A DNA stretch of 64,000 nt from Streptomyces sp. P3 (GTDB lineage: Bacteria; Actinomycetota; Actinomycetes; Streptomycetales; Streptomycetaceae), in assembly GCA_016893485.2 (NCBI GenBank), contig JAFEKX020000001.1, positions 3,844,001-3,908,000 on the forward strand, given 5' to 3'. Made by a program: the position numbers and the translations under genes. Every line of letters starts with the position of its first letter. Position 1 is the stretch's first letter. Below the pieces are notes generated by a model. It was not told the origin of the DNA. It made no database searches and saw only the letters and a list, made by a program, of their open reading frames with translations. Positions 1 through 9,687 of the stretch are shown here, in pieces.

Positions 1-456
1 GCGTCCCCGGCCGCCGGCGTCGGCGGGGCACAGGGTGAGGTCGGCGAGGTCCTGCCAGCCGAGCGCGGTCAGGATCGCGTCCTGGGTGGCGCGGGCGAAG
101 CCGGTCGTCAACACGACTGTGCGGCCCTGGGACTTGAGGGTCTCGATGGTCTCGCGGGCGCCGGGCAGGGCGGCGACCCGGCCGGCGTCGACGAGTTCGG
201 CGTACGCCGCCTCGAAGGCCTTGTTGGCGTCCTGGGCCCTGGTCTCCTCGCGGAACAGGTGGCGGAAGACGGAGATCTTGGACTCGCCCATGGTGGCGCG
301 GACGTAGGCGAGCATGTCGGCGGGCTCTTCGCCCATGTGCCGGGCGGCGGCCGTGAACGCCTCCTCGACGAGACCGCCGTCGGCGACGGTGGTGCCGGCC
401 ATGTCGAGGACGACGAGACGGATGTCAGGTGTCGTGGGGTTGATGAGGGAGCTCAC
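1..456 (-). CDS. Phosphonatase-like HAD hydrolase (3' end outside window)
   Basis: HAD-superfamily phosphatase, reading leftward and cut by the window edge. It starts at a GTG (codon at 456-454). The nucleophile motif DMAGTT lies near residues 18-23. This form of the motif is typical of phosphonoacetaldehyde hydrolase-like enzymes (TIGR03351 family). A cap domain follows, then the motif II region VVLTTGF around residue 115. It lies 4 bp downstream of a TIGR03364-type FAD oxidoreductase, the usual partner of this family. The inferred role is cleavage of the C-P bond, or dephosphorylation, of an aldehyde made from an aminophosphonate by that oxidoreductase. The exact substrate cannot be read from the sequence. 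Confidence 0.85.
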   Translation of the reverse strand, partial: MSSLINPTTPDIRLVVLDMAGTTVADGGLVEEAFTAAARHMGEEPADMLAYVRATMGESKISVFRHLFREETRAQDANKAFEAAYAELVDAGRVAALPGARETIETLKSQGRTVVLTTGFARATQDAILTALGWQDLADLTLCPADAGGRGR

Positions 457-460
457 GGGG

Positions 461-1586
461 TCACCAGTCCAGTTCGTTCGCGGTGGTCTCGGCGATCGCC
501 GGGGAGCAGGTCATGCCGCGGCCACCCGGTCCGGTGACCAACCAGACGCCGTCGCGCACCTGTTGGCGGTGGACGACGCGGGCGGGGTCGGTGCACTGCG
601 CGTACACGCCGGCCCAGCGGCGGCGGATCTTCGGGAGGGGGCGGCCGAGGAACGACTCGACGACCTCGGCGAGATGGTCGTAGGGGGCCTCGGTGGTGTC
701 GAAGGCGAAGGGGTGCTCGTACTCGTGGGTGTCGCCGATGGTGAGTCCGCCGTCGGCGCGCTGCACCATGAGGAGTTGCATGGCGTGCGCGGCCGGGGTC
801 GGCGACTGCGGCTGCTCGGCGTTGAGTTGGTCGAGGGCCCGGCCGCGGTAGGCGGGGTAGTAGCGGAAGCTGTCCGCGTCGGCGACCGAGGTGGCGAGGG
901 GGCTCGCCGAGCGGGTCGGTCTGCATCATCTGCAACCGGACACGGCGGACCGGGAGTTCGGGCCCGGCGAGTTCGCGGACGAGCCCGCTGAGCCAGGCGC
1001 CGGTGCACAGCACGACCGTGTCCGAGGCGTGCACGTCCCCGTGGTCGTCGCGCACCGCGTGCTCGCCGATGACCTCGCGGACCTCACGGCCCGGCAGGAA
1101 GGTGTAGTTCGGGGACTTCGACAGCTCGGCGCGCAGGGCGAGTTGGGCGGTGCGGGGTTCGACGGCCGCGTCGCGCTCGCAGTACAGGGCGGCGGTGAAG
1201 TCACCGCGCAGGGCGGGGTTGACGGCACGGGCCTCAACGGGGGTGAGGAGCTTGTAGCCGCGCGCGGCCGAGTCCTCCCGCGCTACGGCGGCCTCGGCGA
1301 CGGCGAGTTCGCGGTCGCCCCTGACCGGGGTCAGCGACCCGTTGGCCCGGAAGCCGAGGCCGGGGACGCGGGCGCCGATCTCCTCCCACAACTCCCGTGC
1401 GCGCAGGGCGGTTTCGAGTTCCTCACCGCCCGCGCGGCCACTCACCCAGATCTGGCCGAAGTTGCGCAACGAAGCACCGCGAGCCTCCGCCTCGCGCTCG
1501 ATCTGTACGACCTCATGGCCGCGTTCCACTGCTTGCCAGGCGTGCATGGTTCCCACCACGCCGCCTCCGACGACTGTCACTCTCAC
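461..1586 (-). CDS. FAD-dependent oxidoreductase of phosphonate loci (TIGR03364-like), frameshifted
   Basis: DAO-family flavoprotein. It begins at GTG 1586 with a GGAGGA-type site upstream. The FAD-binding Rossmann motif VVGGGVVG is at residues 5-12, followed by an acidic IERE at the end of strand beta-2. The C-terminal dinucleotide-proximal motif VTGPGGRGMT lies close to the end. The frame breaks once, at a G run at 898-902: with four G instead of five, the two halves join smoothly. The family is proposed to deaminate an aminophosphonate oxidatively. The HAD hydrolase lies downstream and a GntR regulator upstream on the same strand, so the three probably form one aminophosphonate catabolic unit. 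Confidence 0.85.
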
Positions 1587-1661
1587 GACGGCCACGCTCC
1601 TCCGGATCCGGGAACCGGAAAGGTCCGGCTCCCAACGAAAGCGTGAACGACCCATCACGTT

Positions 1662-1691
1662 TGGGCTAGACCCGTTATCTACCCGTGATAA
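1662..1691. promoter_or_regulatory. Candidate GntR operator/promoter upstream of the FAD oxidoreductase
   Basis: TGGGCTAGACCC at 1662-1673 differs by two bases from the palindrome TGGTCTAGACCA favoured by HutC-subfamily GntR regulators. Immediately next to it is TTATC-N7-GATAA (1675-1691). The site sits about 80 bp upstream of the oxidoreductase start and just after the GntR gene. That the neighbouring GntR protein binds here is inference. Confidence 0.45.
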
Positions 1692-1740
1692 ATCGAGACC
1701 GCTGCGAGAGGTGTCTTCATCGGCCTCCAGGCCCTGTTCG

Positions 1741-2499
1741 TCAGCCTCTGTGGTGGGTGGTGAAGGAGAAGCGGTCGCCCCGGTACAGGCCCCGGACCCG
1801 TTCCAGCGGCTGCCCTCCGTGTCCCGGGACACCCGGTGGATCAGCAGCATCGCCTCGGGAGGGCCGGCGGGGTGCCGATGAGCAGCGCCTCGCGCGGGGT
1901 GGCGAGCACGGTCTCGATGCGTTCGTCGGCGTCGCCGAAGTGGACGCCGCGGGCGTTGAGGTAGCCGTAGAAGGAGGAGTCGGGCTCGAAGTCCGTGTCC
2001 AGGTGCGGGACGCGGGCGACGGAGACGTAGGTGCTCTCGAGGCCGACGCGCTCGTCGTCGGCGAGCAGGACGCGCTCCAGGTGCCAGACGGGTTCGCCCC
2101 GGGTCAGCCCGGTCTCGGCGGCGAGGGCGTCGGTGCAGGGGAAGCGGTCGAGGGTGACGAGGCTGCGGCCCGGGGTGCGCCCCTGCCGCCGTACGCCCTC
2201 GGTGTAACTGGCCAGGGACAGCGGCTGCTCCAGCTTGGGACCCGCGACGACCGTGCCCCGGCCCTGCCGTCGCAGCCTGCCCTCCAGCACGAGTTCGCGC
2301 AGCGCCTGCCGCACGGTCTCGCGGGCGACCTCGTACCGCTCGGAGAGGTCGCGCTCGGTCGGGATCAGGCCGCCCTCCCCAACTCGTCGAGGAGCACGGC
2401 GATTTGGGCCTTCACCGCGTAGTACTTCGGAATACGGCCGTGCTCAGGGATGCCGGAGCGGACGGGGGCGCCGGGGGCCTGGTCGTTGGGGTAGTCCAC
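1741..2499 (-). CDS. GntR/HutC-family regulator of the phosphonate locus, three frameshifts
   Basis: Transcriptional regulator with an N-terminal winged HTH (IPTERDLSERYEVARETVRQ, residues about 37-56) and a UTRA effector-binding domain ending in MLLIHRVSRDTEG and LYRGDRFSFTTH. The start chosen is GTG 2499 (VDYPNDQAPG), and the stop is TGA at 1743-1741. The frame breaks near 2378, 1862 and 1816. Each break is repaired by one added G or C in a homopolymer. It lies upstream of the FAD oxidoreductase and HAD hydrolase on the same strand, so it most likely senses an aminophosphonate or its product and controls that pair. Confidence 0.8.
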
Positions 2500-2639
2500 A
2501 CGGAGATCGTCGCAGAAGCGACGGGGTGCGCCGGAGCCTGTCCAACGGATCAGGTCGCAGGAGACCGGGGGGCGCCCCATGGACGCCGCAGATGTGCGCG
2601 CCGGACCCCGCGTCCGCGACAGGATCCGCCGGACAGGCC

Positions 2640-3435
2640 CTAGCGGCGCCTCCGGGCCACGAGCAGGGCGCCGGTGGTGACGAGCAGGACGGAGGTGGCG
2701 GCGAGGACGAGGTGCTCGGTGCCGATGCCGGTGCGGGCGAGTTCGTCGGCGAAGGAGAGGTCTCCCTCGGCGGAGGGCGAGGGGGCGGCGGAGGGACGGG
2801 GCTGGCCGGGGAGGTGGCCGTGGGGGCGGTCTCCGTGTCGGCGGGGTCGGCGGGCTCGACGTCGAAGCGGTAGTCGTTCGACTGGCCGACCCAGTCGCCG
2901 TCGTCGGCGTGCCGTTGTACGACGGCCGCGTTGACGGTGATCTCGTTCGCCGCGGTGTCCGGGGCGAGCGCGAGCCGCACCTTCACCGTGAGGGTCTTGC
3001 CGGGGTCGACGGTGAAGCCCGGGAAGCCGTCGTCGAAGGCGCCGACGAGTTCGGCCTCGTCGGTCCGTTCGAAGTGGACCGGGTAGGGGCGGGCGCTGGT
3101 GCCGTCGTAGAAGTCGAGTCTGGGCTGGGACGGTTTCAGGGCGCGGCGCTGGTCGACGAGGACGACGACCGGGTGGATCGCGGTGCAGCGGCGGGCGGTG
3201 GTGTTGGTGAGGTCGAGATACCAGGTGCCGTAGCCGCCGCCGGCCGGGTAGGAGTCGGGGCCGTCGTGGATGCGGGTGGTGAGGGGGAAGGTGTGGGCGT
3301 CGGGGGCGGCGCAGGCGGGGACGGCCGCGGCCGCGTGGGCGGGTGGTACGGCGGTGAGGAGGAGGGGGCGGCTGCTGCGAGGCAGAGGGACAGGGGTGTG
3401 CGCAGTGGGGCGCGCGGTCTCAGGTGCAGTCGCAT
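2640..3435 (-). CDS. Secreted cell-wall protein with C-terminal LARTG sorting signal, frameshifted
   Basis: The N-terminus from ATG 3435 is basic, then hydrophobic (LCLAAAAP, LLLTAVPPAHA), as in a signal peptide. A beta-rich extracellular domain follows (GGGYGTWYLDLTN, FDDGFPGFTVDPGKTLTVKV). A proline-rich linker leads to LARTG, a hydrophobic segment (LVLAATSVLLVTTGALLV) and ARRRR at the end. LAxTG with a TM helix and basic tail is the class E sortase substrate pattern. Two frame breaks (about 3362 and 2775) must be repaired to join these parts. A class E sortase is encoded at 12037-12824. I do not recognise the extracellular domain and assign no binding function. Confidence 0.7.
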
Positions 3436-3569
3436 AAGCACATGAGCGTGCCGGACGGGTGCGGTGGATCGGGGTGACGTGCCGGGCGGGGGCGGCGAAT
3501 GCCTCGAACGGGCGCGCGGGGACGCCTGTTCGGCGGAGGCGCGCCGCTTCCCGGGCCGGGTGCCGCCCG

Positions 3570-5121
3570 CTACCCGTCCGCCCGCCCGAACAGCGGCCCG
3601 AGCAGCAACTGGGCCGCGCCCTCCGCGACCCCGCGCCCCTCCGGGGCGACCCGTACGGGTACGGCGGCCTCGCGGGTGCCCTCACGCCGGGCGCGTGCGT
3701 CGAGGACGGCGGCGACTCCGCGTACGAAGGGTTCCGGGTCGGCGGCGACGGTACGGCCGCCCAGCAGCACGAGGTCGATGTCGAGCAGGCCCACGAGGTT
3801 CGCCGCGCCCGCGCCGAGCACCCGCGCCGCTTCGTCCAGGTCGCCTCGCGCCACGGCGGCCAGGCACAGGGCCTCGATACAGCCCCGGTTCCCGCAGTCG
3901 CAGGGCGGCCCGTCCAGTTGGATGACCTGGTGCCCGAACTCCCCGGCCCCGGTCCGCGCGCCCCGATGCACACCGCCGCCGATCACCAGCCCGGCACCGA
4001 GCCCGGTCCCGAGATGCAGATACGCGAAGGACCCGCCCTCCCCGGCCACGGCCAGCCCCAACGCGGCGGCGTTCGTGTCCTTGTCCACGACCACAGGCAC
4101 CCTGAGCCGCCGAGCGAGCGCGTCCCGCAAGGGAAACCCGTCCCACTCCGGGAACCCGGTGACGCGGTGCAGGATGCCGTGGGTGTGATCCAGGGGTCCG
4201 GGAGGGCAACGCCCACGCCGAGCAGATTCCGGGCCAGATCGAGGGACGGCGGCGGGACACCCTGGGCTACTGAGCCCGCGACCGGGCCCCGGCTGACGCC
4301 GCCGCCTCCTGAACCCCCGAGCCACCGACCGGCCTCCCCGCCTCGTGGACTCCCGGGTTCTCGTCCGCATCCCCGGCGAACCCTTCCGCCCCTCGCACCG
4401 CCGGGTCTCCGACCGCCTTCTCCGCCCCGGGGCTACCGGGTCCGCGACCGCGCCCTCGGCCGACGCCGGCTCTTCTTGGACCGCCGAGTCTCCGACCGCC
4501 TTCCCCGCCTCCCGGACTACCGGGTCCTCGTCCGCATCTCCGGCGAACCCTTCCGCCCCTCGCACCGCCGCATCTTCGACCGGCCCCTCCACCCCCGGAC
4601 TACCGAGCCCCCTCCGCCCCTCGCACCGCCGGGTCTCCGACCGGCCCCTCCACTTCCCGCGCCACGGCATCCCCGACCGCCGCCGCCCCCGCACCTCTAC
4701 GCCCCCGACCGCACCCCCACCAACCCCTCAACCTCCCGAGCCACCGCCTCCACAACCGCCCCGGCCCCCGCCCCAGATCCAGCGGCGCCCGCCGCTCCCC
4801 ACCACCGCACCCGTGAGATCCACGAGCACCACCCGCAGCTCATCGCGGTCCAGATGCACCCCACCGCGTGCCCGGCCCCGGCACCAACCGCAGGACCGTG
4901 CGCGGCTTGCCGCCGGTGGACGCGCGGCGGCCCGCCTCCGCCGCGAGGCCGGAGTCACGCAACCGGGCGGTGATCTTGCTGACGGCCTGCGGGGTGAGCC
5001 CGGTGCGGTCGGCGAGTTCGAGGCGGCTGATCCCGTCCGTACCGGCCGTCCGCAGCAGGTCGAGGACCAGCGCCGTGTTGTGACTGCGCAGGGCGAGCAG
5101 ATTCGCCCCCACCGCACTCAC
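3570..5121 (-). CDS. ROK-family transcriptional regulator carrying an inserted repeat tract, frameshifted
   Basis: The N-terminus from GTG 5121 has a MarR/ROK-type HTH (LELADRTGLTPQAVSKITAR). The C-terminal half is a sugar-kinase-like ROK domain with VVVDKDTNAAALG, HLGTGLGAGLVIGGG and the zinc-site motif CDCGNRGCIEA. The two halves are separated by about 400 bp of imperfect repeats (4260-4690) not expected in ROK proteins. In the natural frame a TAG follows the segment VEGLVGVRSGA. Several single-base frame breaks lie at about 4200, 4790 and 4870. It is divergent from a Gfo/Idh/MocA oxidoreductase with a palindrome between, so it probably regulates it. Whether the gene is functional is doubtful because of the insertion. 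Confidence 0.7.
4350..4645. repeat. Imperfect direct repeats inside the ROK gene
   Basis: A unit of about 60 bp, containing TCGTCCGCAT then CCCTTCCGCCCCTCGCACCG, occurs at about 4357-4415 and again at about 4524-4582, offset by 167 bp. A third, shorter copy (CCCCTCGCACCGCCGGGTCT) starts near 4617. On the minus strand the copies read as PAVRGAEGFAGDADE-like peptides, so the tract looks like an expanded coding repeat. It lies between the HTH and kinase-like parts of the ROK gene. Confidence 0.7.
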
Positions 5122-5286
5122 ACCCCCTGCCCGCCACCGCACCCGCACCCGCACCCACCGAACCGCCCCCGGTCCCAGACCTCGCCCCACCCGCATCCAC
5201 ACCCGCCGAACCCACCCCTGACCCCGCCTCCGCCGCTGTCCCGCCCCGCACACCGTTGTCCACACACCCATTCTCCCCACCACTTG

Positions 5287-5313
5287 CACTTTGGCAACAG
5301 CGTTGCGAAAGTG
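5287..5313. promoter_or_regulatory. Palindromic operator between the ROK regulator and the oxidoreductase
   Basis: CACTTTGGCAAC (5287-5298), spacer AGC, then GTTGCGAAAGTG (5302-5313). The arms match at 11 of 12 positions. It ends 6 bp before the oxidoreductase ATG and lies upstream of the divergent ROK gene. Position and symmetry suggest the ROK binding site. Confidence 0.65.
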
Positions 5314-5319
5314 GAGGGC

Positions 5320-6402
5320 ATGACTGGACGTACGACTCGCACCCCTCCGCGTCGGCCTCGTCGGGTACGGCCTCGCCGGCTCCGTCTTCCACGCCCCGCT
5401 GATCGCCGCCACCGAGGGCCTCACCCTCGACACGGTCGTCACCTCGAACCCGGAGCGGCAGGAGCAGGCCCGCGCGGAGTTCCCGGACGTCCGCACCGTC
5501 GCGACCCCCGACGACCTGTTCGCCCGCGCCGACGACCTGGACCTGATCGTCATCGCGTCCCCGAACAAGACGCACGTGGCGCTCGCGACGACGGCCCTGA
5601 AGGCCGGTCTCCCGGTCGTCGTGGACAAGCCGATCGCCGGCACCGCCGCCGAGGCCCGTGAGCTGGCGGCCCTCGCCGAGCAGCACAGCCTGCTCCTGTC
5701 GGTCTTCCAGAACCGCCGCTGGGACAACGACTTCCTGACCCTCCGCAAGCTCATCGCCGAGGGCGAGCTGGGCGACGTCTGGCGCTTCGAGTCCCGTTTC
5801 GAGCGCTGGCGCCCGCAGCCCAAGGGCGGCTGGCGCGAGTCCGGCGACCCGGCAGAGATCGGAGGTCTCCTCTACGACCTCGGCAGCCACGTCGTCGACC
5901 AGGCCCTGGCCCTCTTCGGCCCCGCCGCCTCCGTGTACGCCGAGTCGGACATCCGGCGCCCGGGCGCGGAGACGGACGACGACACGTTCTTCGCCCTGAC
6001 CCACACGAACGGCGTCCGCTCCCACCTGTACGTCTCCGCGACGACCGCCCAACTGGGCCCGCGTTTCCGCGTGCTGGGCTCCAAGGCGGGCTACGTGAAG
6101 TACGGTCTCGACCCCAGGAGGCCGACCTGCGCGACGGCAAGCGTCCGGGCACGTCGGACAGCTGGGGCCAGGAACCCGAGTCGCTCCACGGCCGTGTCGG
6201 CGCCGGCGAGTCCCCGCTCACCGGCGGTGGCCGCCCCGAGCCGACCCTCCCCGGCGACTACCCCGCGTACTACGCGGCCGTCGCCGCCGCCCTCCGTGAC
6301 GGCGCCCCCAACCCGGTGACCGCCCTGGAGGCCGCCGCCACCCTCGACGTACTGGAAGCCGCGCGCCGCAGCGCCCGCGACGGAGTGACGGTGACCCTGT
6401 GA
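5320..6402 (+). CDS. Gfo/Idh/MocA-family NAD(P)-dependent oxidoreductase, frameshifted
   Basis: Starts at ATG 5320. The Rossmann motif VGLVGYGLAGSVFHAPL is near residues 11-27. The conserved signature VVVDKPIAGTAAEA has the EKP-like lysine, and GGLLYDLGSHVVDQAL carries the conserved histidine. Two frame breaks occur: in the C run near 5344, and near 6113 in GLDP-QEADLRDG. The family oxidises sugars, inositols or related alcohols, but the substrate is not evident. The stop overlaps the start of the next gene (GTGA, 6399-6402), so the two are translationally coupled. A 27-bp palindrome just upstream suggests control by the divergent ROK protein. Confidence 0.85.
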
Positions 6403-6916
6403 CCCAGCACAAGCCCGCGATCACCCAGCGGATCGCCCCCGAGATCACCCCACGGTGGAGGAACTCGAGGCGCAGGAACGCCGGTTGGTGTTCCAGCACT
6501 TCACCTACGACGACGCGTGGGCCCTGGGTTCGCTCCTCGTGGAACGGGCCCGCGAGAGCCAGGCGCCGGTCGCCATCGACATCCGGCGCGGCGGCCAGCA
6601 GCTCTTCCACGCGGCGCTGCCGGGCTCGGTGCCGGACAACGACGCGTGGATCGACCGCAAGCGCAAGGTGGTCGAGCGCTTCGGCGCCGCCTCCTACCTG
6701 GTGGGCACCCGCTACCGCGCGAAGGGCACCACCTTCGAGGACTCCTCCCGCCTCGACCCGGACGAGTACGCGGCGCACGGCGGCTCGTTCCCGATCAGGG
6801 TCGAGGGCGCCGGCGTGATCGGCACGGTGACGGTGAGCGGCCTGCCGCAGTTGCAGGACCACCGTTTCGTGGTGGCGGCGCTGGAGGAGTTCCTGGACGA
6901 CGCCCGACGGGATTAA
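6399..6916 (+). CDS. UPF0303 / GlcG-HbpS-like heme-degrading-domain protein, frameshifted near the start
   Basis: About 170 residues. The proposed start is GTG 6399, overlapping the stop of the upstream oxidoreductase by 4 bp. One base is missing near 6450, after which the frame runs intact (TVEELEAQERRLVFQHFTYDD). The protein matches the UPF0303 family (VAIDIRRGGQQLFHAALPG, DNDAWIDRKRKVVERFG), a member of the GlcG/HbpS fold. The biochemical role of this family is not established. Coupling with the oxidoreductase suggests a shared sugar or polyol pathway. Confidence 0.8.
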
Positions 6917-6984
6917 GCGGGACCCGACTCCGGTTGGCACAGTCCACAGGCGCAGACGGCCCGACAGCGGAGGGAACAGCAGCG

Positions 6985-7861
6985 ATGAGCAGCGAGACAC
7001 CGAGGAACCTCAAGGAGACGGTCGGGCGCTACGGCATCTGGAGCGTCGGCCTGCGCAACGAGGATCCGGCCCGGCGCGGCGAACTGGCCGAAGCCGCGGC
7101 CGAGTTGGAGCAACTGGGTTACGGCGCCGTCTGGTTGGGCGGCAGCAGCGCCGTCCGGCACGCCGTACCGCTGATCGAGGCGACCTCGACGCTCACCGTC
7201 GGCACCAGCATCCAGAGCATCTGGCAGTACGACGCGGCCGAAAGCGCCGCGGACTACGCGGAGTTGGAGGCGGCCCAGCCGGGCCGCTTCCTGCTCGGCC
7301 TGGGGTGAGCCACGCGAAGCTCGCGGACGAGTACCGCCGCCCGTACTCGGCGCTCGTCGCCTACCTGGACGCCCTGGACACCGCCGGAGTCCCCGCCGAC
7401 CGCCGCCTCCTGGCCGCCCTTGGCCCGAAGACCCTGGAGCTGGCCCGGGACCGCTCGGCCGGCTCGATCCCGTACCTGGTCACCCCCGAACACACGGCCA
7501 AGGCCCGCGCCATCCTGGGCGAAACCCCTTGCTGGCACCGGAGTTGAAGGTGGTCCTGGAGACGGACCCGACCCGGGCCCGCACCGAGGCCCGCGACTAC
7601 CTGGCCATGTACCTGGCCCTCCCGAACTACACCAACAACTTCCTCCGCAACGGCTTCACGGAGTCCGACCTCACGAACGGCGGCAGCGACCGCCTGGTCG
7701 ACGCGGTCTTCGCCTGGGGCGACGAGTCCTCGATCCGCGCGAGGATCGACGCCTTCCTGGCGGCGGGTGCGGACCACGTGGCCCTGCAGGTCGTGGACGG
7801 CGGCTCCCGCGAAGACCTTCCCCGGGAGTCCTGGCGCACCCTCGCCTCTCTGCTGACGTAG
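6985..7861 (+). CDS. LLM-class F420-dependent oxidoreductase (TIGR03620-like), two frameshifts
   Basis: Luciferase-like monooxygenase fold. It starts at ATG 6985 with GGAGGG upstream. Visible parts are GIWSVGLRNEDP, LEQLGYGAVWLGGSS, the strand SIQSIWQYDAAE and the C-terminal DHVALQVVDGG. One base is missing near 7303 (GLG|VSHAKLADEY) and one near 7525 (GET|PLLAPELKVV), both in G or C runs. Members use F420 or FMN on unknown small molecules. It is monocistronic by spacing. The specific substrate cannot be predicted. Confidence 0.85.
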
Positions 7862-7865
7862 GTGT

Positions 7866-7925
7866 TCTTCAGGGGCGCGGGGAACTGCGCGACCAACCAC
7901 AACGGCCGCGCACCCGCAAACCGAC
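7866..7925. repeat. Streptomyces intergenic repeat element
   Basis: AGGGGCGCGGGGAACTGCGC followed by GACCAACCACAACGG and a C-rich tail. It lies between convergent genes and shares its core with the inverted repeats at 55552-55730. This GGGGCGCGGGGAAC motif is a familiar dispersed intergenic sequence in Streptomyces. Confidence 0.6.
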
Positions 7926-7938
7926 AGGCCCCCGCCCC

Positions 7939-8794
7939 TCAGGCGTCCTTGAATTCCTGCCGCTGCCTGCCCAACCCGGCGATCTCCAGCTCCACGACAT
8001 CTCCGGCCCGCAGGAACGGCTTCGGCTCGGGCTGCCCAAGGGCAACCCCGCAGGCGTCCCGGTATTGATGACATCCCCGGGGTAGAGCGTCATGAACTGG
8101 CTGACGTACCGCACCACTTCAGCCACGGAGAAGATCTGCTCGGCCGTGGTCCCGTCCTGCTTCAACTCCCCGTTCACCCACAACTTCAACGAGAGCGCCT
8201 GAGGATCCGGCACCTCGTCCGCCGTCACCAACCACGGCCCGAGCGGATTGAACGTCTCGCAGTTCTTCCCCTTGTCCCATGTCCCGCCCGCTCGATCTGG
8301 AACTCCCGCTCGGACACGTCATGCGCGACGGCATACCCCGCGACATGCGCGAGCGCCTCCTCGTGGGACTCCAGATAGCGGGCCGTGCGCCCGATGACGA
8401 CGGCGAGTTCGACCTCCCAGTCCGTCTTCACGGACCGCCGGGGAACCAGCACCGTGTCGTACGGCCCGACGACCGTGTCCGCGGCCTTGAAGAAGACGAC
8501 CGGCTCGGCGGGCGGCTCGGCGCCGGTCTCGCGGGCGTGGTCGTGGTAGTTCAGCCCGATGCACACGACCTTGCCGATCCGGGCCAGCGGCGGCCCGACC
8601 CGCAGCCCGTCGGCGTCGAGCGCGGGCAGTTCCCCCGCGTCGGCGGCGGCGCGGATCCGGCCGAGCGCGGCGGTGTCGGCGAGCAGTGGCCCGTCGATGT
8701 CCGGGACGATGCCCGACAGGTCGCGCAGGATTCCCTCGGCGTCGAGCAGCGCGGGCCGCTCCGCTCCTGCCGTACCGACTCGCAGCAGCTTCAT
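7939..8794 (-). CDS. Fumarylacetoacetate hydrolase family protein, two frameshifts
   Basis: Starts at ATG 8794 (MKLLRVGTAG) with GGAG nine bases upstream. The N-terminal lid is followed by the FAH core: VVCIGLNYHDHARETG, VVFFKAADTVVGP, the metal-binding acidic patch DWEVELAVVIG and AHDVSEREFQ, then DVINTGTPAGVALG. Frame breaks lie near 8275 (AG|TWDKGKNCETFNPLGPW) and near 8050. The family includes acylpyruvate hydrolases and 2-hydroxyhepta-dienedioate isomerases acting on 2-oxo acids with divalent metal. No pathway neighbours are present, so the substrate is open. Confidence 0.85.
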
Positions 8795-8922
8795 GTTCAC
8801 CATCTCCATCGATCGCGGGCGGTCGACCGATGGGTGCAGCCATCGGAGGACTGGTCGATCCTCCAAGCTCACGGTCCAGTCCGCAATACCCGGTTCACGG
8901 ACTGGACCGTCACCGCGGCCGG

Positions 8923-9599
8923 TCAGGTGTAGAGCACGGCCCGTTCCACCGCGCTCCAGGCCGCGCTGGTCACCACGTACAGCGCGACGGCGAGCGGTAC
9001 GACGGCGACGGTGATCAGCGTGCCGTAGGAGAGGAGGGGCAGCATCTTGCCGAGGGCGCCGGTGCCGGGGCCGGCCGGGGCGACGGCTGCCGCGCGCCGG
9101 GTGCGGACGTAGGTGAAGGTCGCGACCGCGGTGACGACGAGGAACAGGCCGACGTAGACGAGCCCGGCCGGTCCGAACAGGCCGTCCCCGGCGAGCGCGT
9201 CGGCCCAGTGGCCGTCGAGCGGGGCGGCGAACAGCTGGTGGGAGAGCAGGCCGCCGTCGCCGCCGCCGGAGAGGAGGCGGTAGAGCAGGAAGAACGCCGG
9301 GAGTTGGAGCAGGCTCGGCAGGAATCCGGAGAACGGGGAGACCTTCTCCTCGGCGTGCAGCTCCAGTACGGCCTTCTGCAGTTTCTCCGGCTGCTTCGCG
9401 TACCGCTTGCGCAACTCGGCCACACGCGGCTGGAGTTGGGCGCGCGCCTGCGTTCCGCGCGCCGCGGCCCGCGACAGGGGTGCACGAGGAGTCGTACGAG
9501 AGCGGTGAACAGGACGATCGCGGCGGCTGCGGCGGTCGCGCCGAACAACGGGTGGAGCAGGTCGGCGAGTTGCTCGACCAGGGTGGCGAAAACGGACAT
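8923..9599 (-). CDS. YidC/Oxa1-family membrane insertase (short paralogue), frameshifted
   Basis: Short YidC-type protein of about 225 residues from ATG 9599 with GGAGGG upstream. The first TM segment (LFGATAAAAAIVLFTALVRLL) precedes the cytoplasmic hairpin (ELRKRYAKQPEKLQKAVLEL). Later TM segments include LPSLLQLPAFFLLYRLLS and LLSYGTLITVAVVPLAVALY. One frame break lies near 9475. It is shorter than the essential streptomycete YidC and lies next to a DUF6412 gene on the same strand, a pairing I have seen in Streptomyces. It probably inserts or folds membrane proteins, perhaps under specific conditions. Confidence 0.85.
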
Positions 9600-9687
9600 G
9601 GGTGAGCCCTCCGTGGGTCTCGTCGTGCCGGGAGTGGGCATGGCGACGGGACGACCCGCGCGGAGGCGGAAAGGCTTCTGGGAATGC

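Noticed and set aside
2444..3973. Long minus-strand frame of about 500 codons
   Set aside because: It is a composite: frames of the LARTG protein and ROK gene joined through their frameshifts, with non-coding-like composition at both ends.
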